From the NCBI GenBank assembly GCA_025331445.1, contig JAIWNE010000052.1, forward strand, positions 62,001 to 126,000: DNA of 64,000 nucleotides, in the 5' to 3' direction. This stretch comes from Blakeslea trispora (taxonomy: Eukaryota > Mucoromycota > Mucoromycetes > Mucorales > Choanephoraceae). The position numbers and the translations under genes are program-made. Each line of letters opens with the position of its first letter. Within the stretch, counting starts at the first letter, position 1. The notes under the pieces were generated by a model. It saw only the letters and a list, made by a program, of their open reading frames with translations, made no database searches and was not told where the DNA came from. Below are positions 39,209 to 51,932 of this stretch, one piece after another.

Positions 39209-41655
39209 TAAAAAAAAGGTGATTGTTTTTTCTATGTGTTACTAGAGAAAATTGGTGTATCATTTGTTGAAGAATGGGGGAGGGAGGAGAGAGAGATAAA
39301 AAAGAGACAAGTAGACAGAATAACTTGTTGTTGATAAATAATTGATTTCAAAGGTGCCTTTGCAGAACCTGACTCTTCTGACAATAGCAGGGTGACCACC
39401 CAAACTCTTGACTTGTACTGAAGCAACCCATTCGTTCACAAAGTGATCCTACATTGAGTACATATACGTCCTGATTTCACATCTTGTTGCCAAATGTTCA
39501 GGCAAATAAGACAAAGGAACATCTAACATCAATTCGAAAGCATGCTCATCTTTTGTTAAAGCCAATGAAAACACTAGAAGGCTACCTTGATATTGGACAA
39601 AATCTGATCCTATGCCGATCATCCTCAGCTACAATTTAAATGGCTCTAAAAGTTCAGCAAGTCTTGGAGGAAAAGCTTGTTGAAGAAAATGTTCTTGTAA
39701 ACATAGCTTTTGACCTTTTTGTCATAAAAAAAGGCCTCATGTAAACGATAGGGAACAAAGCTGTCTTTTGGTTACTAATTCAAGTAATCTTGACTACTGC
39801 AGAAGCACAGATCCAAGAGAATCAGACTGAAATCAGTTACGGAAAGTTAACTAAGCTTAAAGTATACTATCCCAATTAAAATATGCTGTTGTTGCTGTTG
39901 TTGCTGTTTTTGTTGCTACTAAAAAGCCTTCTTGCCATACTTACGCCATGTACTTGTGACTCATTGTAACAGCCGTAAACCACGAGGGCTTGCTAGCTCT
40001 GCTTGCAACTCTTGATGTTTTATGGAGCAAATAATTTGGACGAAGCCACACCCCACTGTTTGCATATTGTCTTTGTATGTGTACCATGTGTATTATATGC
40101 TACTGCCATTGTTATTATTGCTTCTAACTGCTCATGTTGCTGATGTTATCTATTGCAAAAGACAAGCGTGGTATTACAGTCAACATAGAAGGGTAAATTG
40201 ATATGCTGACCTAATTCAATAAAGTGCAATGTATACTGATATACATATTCATATGTGAAATGGGTTGTGTATAGAAATACCTTTCATATCTTACAAAAGA
40301 ACAAAAGAATAAAAAACAAAACATAAAAGAAAGCGGGCAATGCTATAGTATTTAGGAGTCCTCCCTTTGTACATTTATAAGGTCAGATGAACAAGCATCA
40401 GATCAAAAGACCTTTGAAAAAAGGACTTTAGCAAGTTGGTAATCTTCTTAAAGAAAGCCACTACTGTTTGGGGATGACTTGTTTCGGTAGGTCTATATTA
40501 CTGACTTTTGAGGTCTGACAATAATTATTCTTTTTACTTGAAGAGACGCACAAGATGTGTACAAGACGATTGAATTGGATTCCTGCTGCATTCCAAACAG
40601 CAAGCAAGAGCTTTAGAAGTACTTAACACAATTCTATATTGTCATCACAAAGTCTTAGATAATATAATATCTTTTTTTCATCAACATTGGACACTTGCGA
40701 TTGAAGTAGCCCTTTATCAAGTATTCAGCTGAAGCCAACATATAAAGTTCACACCTAAATAATAAAAAAAACCCATTGAAACACAACATACTTTTATCCC
40801 AAATGTCAGAACAAAAGGAAAATACATGAGCTTGATTTCTTCTTACAAAGTACGATTTTGATTGCATGTAAGACATCATGGCTTTGATAATTGTCATTTC
40901 TAGATTTGCACTAAGAAAAAGATTATGGAGACACTTCTATCTGTATAATATTTAAAATAAGAAAACTCGTCGTTTAGATAGATTCAAGCTATTTTGTTAT
41001 AAACTGCAGTCGTTTGTTTATGAGAGAGAAAACAGAAAAACAGTGTAAGAAAATTTAAATACATTTATGGCTTTAAAAACAATACATGATTGCTTCTTAA
41101 CAATCAACAGTTTTGTTCGCTCAAGTGAATTACTCATTTAAATGACAAGTGAAGATTCTAGGAGGTTCTTGATGTGTTGCTTCTGTCTAAGTTTGTTATA
41201 GCCATAGTATGGACTGTATTGATTATAGGCTAAATAGGGCCAATTGATCTTTTCATACTCAAGGTAATCCAATGATTATTGTTTACGTATTGAAATAAAA
41301 AAGGCAAAAGCATACCACCTATTGTACACAATATATCATTGTATCGAGACAAAATGGGAAGAAATACACAGACATTATTAGTAAAAAACCACTACGATTT
41401 GGTACACCAAAAGTATATGAAGCAGCCTGGGCACATTCAGGGACATTGAACCAATGAGATCCGCCGACAACAAAGCAAGTCTTGGAATTGCTTACCTTTC
41501 TACTTTAAGATCGGTCTTTCAATATCTAAATATTACAATTCGTTTGCATTGAACGTGACTTGCTTCACCTAAGAAACAAAAAAAAAAAGGTAGCTTTGGC
41601 TTCGCTTCTTTTTACTCGAGACACCTTATCACTGTAAGATAGCATACCATTCAGC
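39209..41655. other. Gene desert with decayed coding fragments
   Basis: No intact gene. On the minus strand between about 39765 and 39300 protein-like pieces occur with stops and a frameshift (see separate pseudogene entry). Another lies at about 41495-41400 (TCFVVGGSHWFNVPECAQAA). A (TGTTGC)-type microsatellite is at about 39882-39916. The rest is AT-rich. Confidence 0.5.
39300..39765 (-). pseudogene. Decayed gene fragment
   Basis: Minus-strand pieces read RLHEAFFYDKKVKSYVYK, then in another frame HFLQQAFPPRLAELLEPFKL, a TAG stop, and GSDFVQYQGSLLVFSLALTK. After another stop comes HFVNEWVASVQVKSLGGHPA. The pieces are collinear and of normal composition, with a frameshift and at least two in-frame stops. 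I do not recognise the family. Two of the breaks could be unrecognised introns, since one piece ends at a possible donor. Confidence 0.45.
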
Positions 41656-44600
41656 ATGCTTGATACTTTGATACAGCGCGTTAAAGAAGAAGTTGCCATT
41701 GATGGAGAAACAGGTACTACTATCCAATATATACACACATATATTTTCTATTATCTTTATTTTGGCTCATACTCTATTTGATCTATTTTTATTTTTCTCA
41801 AGGCTCCAACATAAACGATGTTTGGGAATATGTGCAGACTGTCTTGAAAGAAACCGCCACTCAATCCAACACTTCGATTACGCCTCTTGTAGACGAAAGA
41901 TACAAGCAATTCATTTGGAAATATCTTGTAGTGGAATCTGACTTGTCATTCTATGAATCTACTCACGATGTCACTATGAACCAAGATACCACTCAGCCAG
42001 AAGCAGAAGCCAATACTCTTGACGACTCAATTGAGCCAATAGCTAAAGAGCAAACGAACGCTTCCACGACTGAACAGCAACAGAGTGATAGAGAAGAGGA
42101 AGACGCATTAGCCAATAAGAAGCGAAAGAGACCACCTCCAAAGAACAAGAAGAAGAAGGCTACTGCAAAAAAGCCAAAAAAGAAGCCAAAGAAGAAGGTG
42201 GCAGCTGGTGATTCGGATGACGATTTTGTAGACGATGATATGAGTGAGAGTAGCAGTGAATCTGAATTTGATGAAGTAGCATCCAGTGAAGAAGAAGATG
42301 GAGAGGAAGATGTGGAGCAACTTTTAAGAAAAAATACGCCTATGGGTCAAAAGCGCAACAACTCATATCAAAAATCACATCCTAAAACAATAGAAGCTGA
42401 TCAACAGTTTCGTGTATGTAATGTCTTTATCACGTGATCAATTTGATGTTTATCAGTTTTTTTTTTGTTAGATCAATAAGCACGACTTGATATTGATCCA
42501 GAACATTCAACAGTTTAGTTATCAGGAAGTAGTTGAAAAGTATGGCAATCGACTGTTTGTTATAGCGTCTGACAAACTTCAGGAGGAACAGCTGTTGATT
42601 GATGTGCCAGTAAGTTGATCTTTCCGAAAAGTATAACACTTTTTCGGGTTTTATACATATCGGCTAACAATGTTCTCTCCCCCCTTTTTTTTCTCCAAAG
42701 CCTGGAAACATTCTTTCATCTAATCTACTTCAAGTCTTAAAGGAGATCCTTAAGACCCGTAAGAAGGGCCTTTATCAAGCTAATATTACAAAGCTCCTGC
42801 AATTGGACAGTCGATCTACAGGTCATTATGTAAAGTCGCTTGAGGAAAAGGGAGCTATCACTCGAAGTGGCGTTTCTATCAATAGCATGTACACGAACAT
42901 CTGTGTTCATGTTCGGTTTCATGCCGAGAAAACTAAGCTGGATATGAACACAGTGGGAGATGATAAAGAATCTAATCAGATTCCGTACAACGTCAACGCA
43001 TTTGGCAAAGTTTATTCACAGCAAATGGTCTTGGAATCCTTTGTTGAGTTTGCTCAAGGTGCCCCTAATAATATTGTGATTGCAAGAGATGTTCTTCATG
43101 CTTTGGTAAGTTGTTAGTGCTATTATCATCGGAATGAGAGGATGTGTAACAGATAGTGTCAATGATTATTACTATTATTGGAAATAAAATGAGGAGTCCT
43201 GATCTTTGTGTTTCTTTGAACTACAATGTAGGGTTTTGACTCAACAAAGAAGCAAGTACAAAAATGGTTTAACCGTGTGATTGATGAAATCTGTATGAAG
43301 GGCTATTTCAAGAAGCACAATGTTTTATTGGAAGATAAAGGCCGTCGCTTCCGCGGTCTTGAATTATTAAAGGAACCCATTAGTAAGCTAGTTGTTTAAG
43401 ACTGACATAAATTGCAATATTGATGGTTATTTTCTGTAATAGCCGATAAAAGCGCAGCTCGTGTCTTGAACTCAGTAGACACGATCAGTCTGCCAATTAG
43501 AATCGAGAGTAGTCAAAAAGATATCCCTGTCATTCATTTACTGTGGGATTTATCAGTTGAGGCTCAATGTCTTCAAGTGATCACAGCAGCTGGCGAAAAT
43601 GGTGCTACTCAAAAGGATATCAGCTTTGCTTTGAACATTGATGAGCCAAGAGTTATGAACAAAGCATTAGAACACCTTCTTGAACCCAAAGTGCATGTGA
43701 ACGATCAATACCGTGTTGTCCGCTTTTTAGAATTCGATCGTCGTCTAAAACGATATCGTTACTACACATTGGCTGCTCACCTAAAGCTTACGGAAAACAG
43801 AGATTTGCCACCACAGCATTTGCCTGATCCAGGGCTAGATGTATCTAAATGTTATGAGCGTAACATTTTTTATGATGCACCACACGATAGTGCTAACTTT
43901 GGAAAATTTCTCAGCCTCTATGTCAAGGCCAGATCAAGTAAAGCTACAGAACTGAATGCACTTAACGCCCCTGCTGAGCACAATGGGTTCAAGATCAAAT
44001 CAACCCCGGCCTCAAAGAAAAAAGGAAGACCACTCAAATCTGCTGTCAATAAAGATGAAAATCAATCAGCCGCAACTAGACCTTCAGTCTCGGTAGTGCC
44101 AACTGAAGAAGGCCATCAAGTGGATCCTTCTTTTGCCAATGACAGTGTAGCAGTGACTAAAAAGAAGCGGGGCAGACAATCAAGTACTTCAAAAGCCATT
44201 GAAAAAAACAATCAGTCCTCTACAAAGAAACCAAGGAAATCAACTCATCAAACACCACTGCAGATTGAAGACCAGGTAGAGGTACAACAGCAAGTAAAAC
44301 TGGCTAGTCCTACTGAGGAATCCATGGCCACCCGCTCTGTGAAGAAAAGGAAGACGATTCAACAAGAAAAGCTATCAGATACCACCTCAGCAAATCAATC
44401 TGAACCAGTTTGTTCATCTGAACCAGAAATGCAAGCCATGACACCTGTTGAGCCTGTGATAGCTATTGAATCGCCAGTTCAGTCAGTTATTACAGACCCT
44501 GTTCTACCTGAACCATCTGTAGCTGTTGCTGAGCCTTTAATTGTAATCGAATCTGTGGTGACCGAACCCAACAAAACAGCTTCATCCAACAGCCAACGGG

Positions 44601-47600
44601 AATCAACACCTTCAAATCAAATATCTGCAAAGGGTCCAGCTAAAAAGAAGACGTTGATTGATTACTTCACCAGAGTTTCCAAGAAGTCACCTTCTACAGC
44701 TGAGAGCACACCGACACCAGTAGCAGTACAGGTTTCAGCACCTAAAGCGCCAAATTCTGAAGATCCTACAATCTCTTCAATACCATCTGGTGACAAAGAA
44801 ATAGCTGAAGTAAACAGAGAGATTGAGCAAGATGCGACAAGACCTACAGAGCAGCCAACAGTAGAACTCATGGATGTATGCGAACCTTTATCAACTGAAG
44901 TTGAGCCTTTGAACAGCGACTTGGCTACTATAACAAATGATATCTCTCCTTCTCATGAGCAAGTTGAACCTTCAACAGGTGAGCCTTCAGCAGGTGAACA
45001 TTCGGCAGGTGAATCTTTCATAGCCAATGCACTTAATACTCAACCTTTGCCCGAAGCGTCGTCCCAAACTACAGTTTCTGAAAATATCAATGTTGATGCA
45101 TTGGACACAACAAACGAGACCAACCCACAGGAAGCTAAACCAAGATCTTTTCCCAATCGCTTAATATCTTTCCGCCATCAGGTCAGACAAAGTAGAAATC
45201 CCTATGCTGCAGCACGTATGAAGGCATTAGTAATGTTGCTTTCAGAAAGACGCATAACCGAATTTGACAAAAGCTTCCGAGACGATTACCTAAAATGCAT
45301 TGAGACTCTGAACGTATCGCATAATGGTACTATTTGTAACAAAACAATCTGGAAGACGGCTTTAGAGGCGCATGAACAAGGATTGGCAAAGACAAATATT
45401 GTAACAATTACTTTGTTGAGTGGAGCAACCATCGAAAGAAAGACAATCGCTCATGCTGACGTTGACTTAGATGGAGAAGAGTACCAGAATTTTGCCAAGT
45501 TATTAAAAGATCGCAAGGTACTTACTACAAGCCAATATGGCTTCAATAAACTGGAGAATACAAATGTATCTGTTGAGCGCCTGAATGTACGTCTGGCTCG
45601 GATGCAAGAAGAAGCAAGTAGTGAGCAAGATGTCATTAAGGCAAAATTGATGGAAGAGCGTATCTTGGAGCTGTCCAAAAATTTGGACACCTTTTCCCAA
45701 AAGAAGCAAGATTCCGCACCCGTTGCATGGATGATCAGTGCTATTCAATTTGGTTGGATTCAGGCTATTATGATTCGTGCTAAAATTCTGCATGAACTTG
45801 TTGTCCGCTTGCTTGAAACTAATACCGAAGGTGTTTTTCCAGAAGAACGCTTAGTTAATGCTACTACTATCATCAAGAACTTGTCTATTGGAAATTTTTG
45901 TCAAGTGATCGGCTTAAATCAACCCTCTGAAGAATTGATAGCCTTTGTGAAAGACCCTGACAATGTAGGTCTTGTTTTCGATGAGCTCCCAAAAAGCTTA
46001 AAGGCAGAGCTGTTTGGCGAACCCAATAAGTTTAGAAGAAGACTCCGTGTTATTTTCCAAGTGTTGCAATACATTGGAGCTATCACGCCCGTCTTCCCGA
46101 GCGGGACTAGGAGACAATCCAAATCGGCTTTAGTTGAGTATGCTCCGCAATACAAAGTTGAACCAGCGATTGAAATTAAAGATCGACGCATACTTGACCA
46201 ACCTATTCGTTATGTTAAGCAAATCAACAGTGTGGAGGATGTGGAATCTTTCTTCAAGGATTTACAATATGTCTGTATCAATGCTTCAGCCCAGCCAACA
46301 TCCGATGATGTACTGGCACCCCTACCAACAGATCCTCTACAGCTTCAACTATTTAGAACGATTCATAATCGCAACAACTGGAGTACGTCTTCTATCTTCT
46401 CTGCAGAGAAACGCAAGCACATCAACACATACATCGATAAAAAGAATTACACAACACCCTTGGACAATACATCACTTATGCGACAAATATCTCGAGAAGC
46501 TGATTGCCCTATTTACGTTCTCACAATGTACTATCAGAAAGCCCAAACGCTTCTCAATCAAAAGAAGCTGACCACAGAGCTGCAATACGTTATGTCCCAC
46601 TCTCGTGTTCCTAACAAGAGAGTTAAACGTGGAAAGAAGGTAGATATATTTGAAGGACGTCGTGTCATCAAAAAAGACTCTGCACATGCTTTCGTATCAA
46701 GGAAATATGACCGACAAGTCAATGTGTTGCCCCATGTTGATATGGAAACTGTCAGATCACACAATGAAGAAAGTGAGAGATTTAGTGATAGGCAAGCCAA
46801 GGGCGAGTTGCTGTTTATGGATGATATCGAAAGTCTCCCTGTTCTGCCATCCGACGATACAGCTTCTTGCTTGCGTAAGAAGCGTAACAAACGAGTAGCC
46901 TGGTCTCGCCAAGACGACGAACTTTTACTGTATGGTAATGTTGTTTTACGTCAACGTACTGGAAGACAAAGATACAGCTGGGTTCCAATCGTCAAGCATC
47001 TCTTTCCTGAAAAAGGAACTCCTAGTTGTCGACATCGTTACACCAAACTGATGCGAATGGCAGAGTGGCGAGAGCTGTTTGAAACTCACACTTATAAATG
47101 GAACAACATATACAATGAGGGTATACAGAATGGGGATATTGAGGACAACGATCCAGAAGACAATATCAATTGTGATCTATTAGGTCTTGTTACCTATTTC
47201 ATACAAAAATTGTCTGAAGATAGTCTCGAAAATAGACCAAGGTAGATTCAAATGGTACCAACACCTCCCTTCTCATTCTGACATCTCTCTCTCTCTCTTT
47301 TCATAGTGACGCTCGACTACTTCCTAAGAATTTGCAAGATTTCCACGCTAATTTCGAGATTGTAAATAGAGTTAGCAAGGCTTCTACTTATCTTCAAGAT
47401 GCTTTTCATGAGAGTCATACTATGGCAAGAAAAAGTCAAATTCTATATAGCCAGACATTTACTCTCAAAAAGTATGATTCCAAACGCCTGGATCAATCTG
47501 AAGCAGCAATAAAAGAAGATATAGATAAAACTTCTAGAAGCAGGAAGATATGTCGTTCGTTTGCTCTGGCAAGTACATTACTTATACTTACAAATTAAAA

Positions 47601-49007
47601 TAGATTGGTACACTAACATTTTCCACCCAGATGTGTTTGATGACACCTGCTGAGTCCTATGATCCATTCTATTGTTACTCGGTACTCCAGCAATTTCCCA
47701 AAAAATTACTGGACTCTGTGACACAAACAATGCGTGAAGAAGGCACTTTAGTTTTGACAAGCCAAGATCGTCCTATTCCAGGCACAAGACTCAGTTTGTC
47801 AGAAAAATTCATGAGATGTATGGCAGGCAGGCTTCCAAAAGACATGTTTCAACAAGCAAAAGAATATGAAAAGTTCTTGCGACAACAAAACGAAGCAATT
47901 CGCTTTACTTCAGATCATGCCAGTAGTGGGATGATAGCATGCTTACTTAATCTCTTCTCTGACAATAAGGTAAATAGCCCTTGCCCAAGAAGTTTTTTTT
48001 TTCTTGGCATTGTTCTAACTAATTCGCAACCATTAGCTTTCCATAGTGCCGGTTAATTTAGACCGTCAATTAAGATCCATGTCAGAAGGAAACATTCATA
48101 CTAGATCAGTTGGTAAGTAGATAACACGCACTTATTTGGGGACTGCTTGACATTTATCTCCTCTCTTCTAGACGTAAGCCTTGTAAGATTTGATATCAAT
48201 GTGGAAATAGCAGATAAAGAAGACCAAATAACCCCATATGTGCCACTTTTGAATCAACCACAATTGAAGTTGCTTGATTCCTCAGCATTTAATGCAGAAT
48301 TCGATAAGCTTTTGGAATCGCAAGATGTTGGTTTTGATGAGCTGTTAAGACAAGTTATGTGCTTATTGTACGAACAAGAAGAAGCTGGTTTAACGCTCTA
48401 TCAACTCAAATCGAAGGTCGACTCTATCTATAGCGATGAAAACGTGATGCATGCAGTTCACGTTCTTTGCACCAATGAGCCCATGCTAATATGTCGCGTT
48501 GGTTTTGAAGCTGTGAGATATGTTCATATTTTATTTGCAAAAGGCTGGACTGTTTCTACCAATGTATCAGAGTATGACATTTCGAATGCTGAAGTCAGAG
48601 AGGCGATACAGGAAGCAAGCAAGAAAATCGATGTGTCTGAACGAAAGGATTTGATTGTTCCCAGTATATGGACTGATGTCAATGGATCAACAACCGACAT
48701 TGTGTTGAGAGATTGTAAAGAATTCCTTGTCGACCTCATATTAACTAAGCCTGGCATTACAGAAGCTGATATTCATCGACAAGCAGAAATGGCTCTTAGC
48801 AAAAGAGAACTTCGAGATGTGTTGAGCATGTTGGTTGAGCAGCAGGTGCTAAGACAAACATGTCTTCGTTTCTCACCTAATCTAATGAAGAAACCATCTG
48901 TATTTGGTAAATCAAGAACAATATCCTGCAAGAATAACAATTCTATAGAAGGTGCAACACAATCTTGCTTTTGGGTTACCTCCAAGCCCTATACTTTCTT
49001 GAATTAA
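41656..49007 (+). CDS. TFIIIC B-box-binding subunit (Tfc3/GTF3C1-like)
   Basis: A long gene with about ten exons; the main coding exon is about 43442-47242. Exon 1 is 41656-41713 (MLDTLIQRVKEEVAID), exon 2 starts 41803. A lysine/acidic linker follows (PPPKNKKKKATAKKPKKKPK, then DSDDDFVDDDMSESSSES). Then winged-helix text: LLQVLKEILKTRKKGLYQ, ITKLLQLDSRSTGHYVKSLE, the B-block-binding domain. The middle contains a PIP-box-like KKKTLIDYFTRVSKK and Glu/Pro/Ser-rich repeats. A Myb/SANT-like segment lies near the end of the big exon (RVAWSRQDDELLLYGNVVLR). The C-terminus adds winged-helix repeats. TFIIIC recruits TFIIIB and Pol III to tRNA genes; this subunit contacts the B box. One intron (47569-47630) is GC-AG. 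Start and first exon are supported by phase only. Confidence 0.88.
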
Positions 49008-49129
49008 GATATATCATTATTTTATGACTCTTTTTTTTTTCTTTTATTTTATCTTGCTGCCTGCTTTGCTTTGCTTTTCTCTCTTTGACCCTCTTGTTTG
49101 TCTGAATAACAATAAAGATTTAATTGGAA

Positions 49130-51058
49130 ATGGTCTATACACTTTACAATACAAGATAAAATTACTGTATAACTAAACCTTTGCCTTTGTCTAGACTTTA
49201 AACTCAACGAGTATTGGTCTATTTGATCAAGCAACGTCAGGTAAGTTGCAATAACATGTTTACATAATAATCCTTATATCGCTGTTTACTTCTGTGTTCC
49301 CTCTCAAGAACATGATGAATTTGAATACAACGAACCAGAAGAACACGATGAAAATGATGTGGATAACAGCATGTTTGCACAACAAACTGAAAGTCCAATC
49401 TATCAAGCTTCGCATCATATTCGAACAAGTACTGAGTTGATGAAGATTCATGAAGGAATGGTGGATCATATCATAACTATGACAAGTAATTTAAAATTCG
49501 AGAATAGGCCTCAAGTCAAACCAACTAAGAGAGAACTGCTAGATCTAACCCAGGATGATGCCTTGCTGCTACTATACTTTTTCAGATGGAATCTAGAAAA
49601 GCTTGTTGAAGCCTATCTAGATTCACCTGGAGAAACTTTGAAGAAAGCTGGCGCTAGAACTGAAAAATCGATTTCGGTTTTAGAATTCATGCAATGCAAT
49701 ATATGCCTCGACGATTGTGAATCAAGCAAAATGGCAGGAGCTTCTTGTGGTCACAAATTTTGCAGATCTTGTTTCTCATATTACTTGAACTCGAAAACCA
49801 AGGAAAACTACGTCCCGTTTATCAAATGTCCTGAGGATGGTTGCCAGCAATTTATTGAAGATACACTTTTGAGATCAATCCTTTGGCCTGCTGCAAAAAA
49901 AAGGCAAGTGATACCCTATTTTACATAAACTCTGGCCCAAGCCAATTAATCATGCATTCAAGACACGAAGATCTTTTGGTCCAAACGTTTGTTAGACATA
50001 GCACATTTCTAAAATGGTGCGCTGCGCCAGATTGCAATTTTGTTATTGAATGCCATATACTAAAAAGTGATATGGAGACTATTGTACCAACAGTGCATTG
50101 TCAATGCGGATACTCAATGTGTTTTGGGTGTGATATGCCTAATCACGAGGTAAGGTCTGATAAGTTGCAAATTAAACTCTACCATTAAAATTGTTTTCTT
50201 GTGATATTCTTCGTTTTAGCCAGTTACATGTTTGTTGGCCCGAAGTTGGCTTACCAAGTCAAAAGAAGACAACGAATCTGTCAACTGGATTGCCAACAAT
50301 ACTAAGGATTGTGCTTATTGTCATACGGCTATAGAAAAAAACGGTGGCTGTAATCACATGACCTGCTGGAAATGCAGACACCAATTCTGTTGGATATGCC
50401 TAAGTTAGTAATATATCTCATACTATAGTATCCAAGTGTAAAGATATTGAATAGGGTGAAAAAAAGAATCTTGGAATCATCACAACCAAACTGCTTGTAG
50501 TCGGTACCTCGATAACACAGAAGATCGAAAATCAGCAGTAAGGTGTAATATTGAGCGCTATTTACATGTAAATATTTTGTTAGCCTCAGTCATAGGCAAT
50601 GTGCTGATTCTCTTTTTCACTAGTATTATAACCGATACGTAAATCATGAACAATCCGCGAAACTTGAAAAAGCCGCTTATGCAGAAACTGAACAAAAGAT
50701 GATCCAATTGCAATTAGAAGGCAATTTCTCATGGAATGAAACTCAATTTATTAAGCATGCTGTAGACACAGTTGTCAGGTGTCGAAACACTCTGAAATGG
50801 ACATATGCTTTTGCATATTATTTAAAGCAATCCAATGAAAAAGCCTTATTTGAAGACAATCAGGAAGACTTCGAGATAGCTACTGAGCAGCTTTCAGAGC
50901 TTTTGGAACAGCCTATCAACAAAGAAAACAGTCTTGTATTGCGCCAAGTTATTATTGACAAGACTGTATATGTAACACAGAGACAAAGAGTCTTGCTCGA
51001 TCATGCCTCTCAAGGACTTCAAGACGGCATATGGCTATTTGATTTTGACACTTTTTAA
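49130..51058 (+). CDS. RBR E3 ubiquitin ligase, Ariadne type
   Basis: RING1 reads CNICLDDCESSKMAGASCGH, KFCRSCF and CPEDGC. IBR reads KWCAAPDCNFVIEC, CQCGYSMCFGCDMPNH. RING2 reads DCAYCHTAIEKNGGCNHMTC and CRHQFCWICLKSWNHHNQTA; the Cys in CNHMTC is the expected thioester Cys (C-x-H-M-x-C). The Ariadne domain follows (CNIERYLHYYNRYVNHEQSA, LKWTYAFAYYLKQSN). An acidic N-terminus (EHDEFEYNEPEEHDEN) is typical. RBR ligases take ubiquitin on RING2 Cys, often on neddylated cullins. The second intron in the RING1-IBR linker (49904-49962) is GC-AG. The start is uncertain: an ATG at 49130 would join through introns 49133-49194 (weak GTCTAT donor) and about 49246-49309, while the first ATG within the clear exon is 49371. 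It begins 123 bp after TFC3. Confidence 0.88.
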
Positions 51059-51932
51059 AACAAAAAATCCCAGGCAGATGTATGCATGTTATATTGTACA
51101 AAAAGTTGTTTAAATAAATTTAAGAAATGAAATTTTGATCATTTAAGAGTTCCAATATAAAATTCTTTAAATCACTGACAAACACACAGACACCAACCAT
51201 ATTAAGCAAAGGTACACCAAAAAAGAGAGCCATAAAACGCTTATCTGACTAAAGCTTGATTCATATGAAAGGTTGTTGGTGAATGCAGATCAGGTGTTTT
51301 TCATAAAACTATTGGCTTGATCATTGGATTCAAGACCTCTTTTCTGTTCTACAATTACATTCTGGTTTTTTAGGGAAGGAAAGAGAATATTCCTTCTGAT
51401 TTGCTGACGGTATTGTTTTCATCTGGATTATTCGTGCCTGGTTTGTGTTTGTTCTGTGCTTATCGAACTTTAATTCCGACCTTCAAATAGCGTCTGACTT
51501 AAGATCTGCATGATGTTTAACATTCATGCATATTGAACAATGCAATTTGATATAGCCGAATAAACACAATCAACCGGAGTTATGACGACATTAGATTCTA
51601 CTTTGCCATGGCACTATTCATGACTTGATGTTAAAACTATGATTATAGCATGTTCCTGATTTTGTCATCATTATAATACCTGAATATTCATGTACTTATG
51701 GTTTGACCTAAATGTCCTACAAAATAAGAAAATAGACGAAATAGGAACCAAGTTAAGATGTCACTTAAGGAACAACTAGTAACTTTCATCTTTTTTTTTT
51801 TATTGCGTACCCATTCTAACTCTAATAACTAATCAGTCTGAACCGATCATCGAAATTTGTGAAATGCGTATAAATAGTCAGATTATTTATACGATTTCAA
51901 ATCATCTCAAAATCAAATAAAAAAAAAAATTA
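51059..51932. other. Intergenic, no gene seen
   Basis: AT-rich sequence between the RBR ligase stop and the MFS transporter start. No coding stretch is supported. A TATAAATA-like motif occurs near 51870 and an A run just before the start at 51933. Confidence 0.55.
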
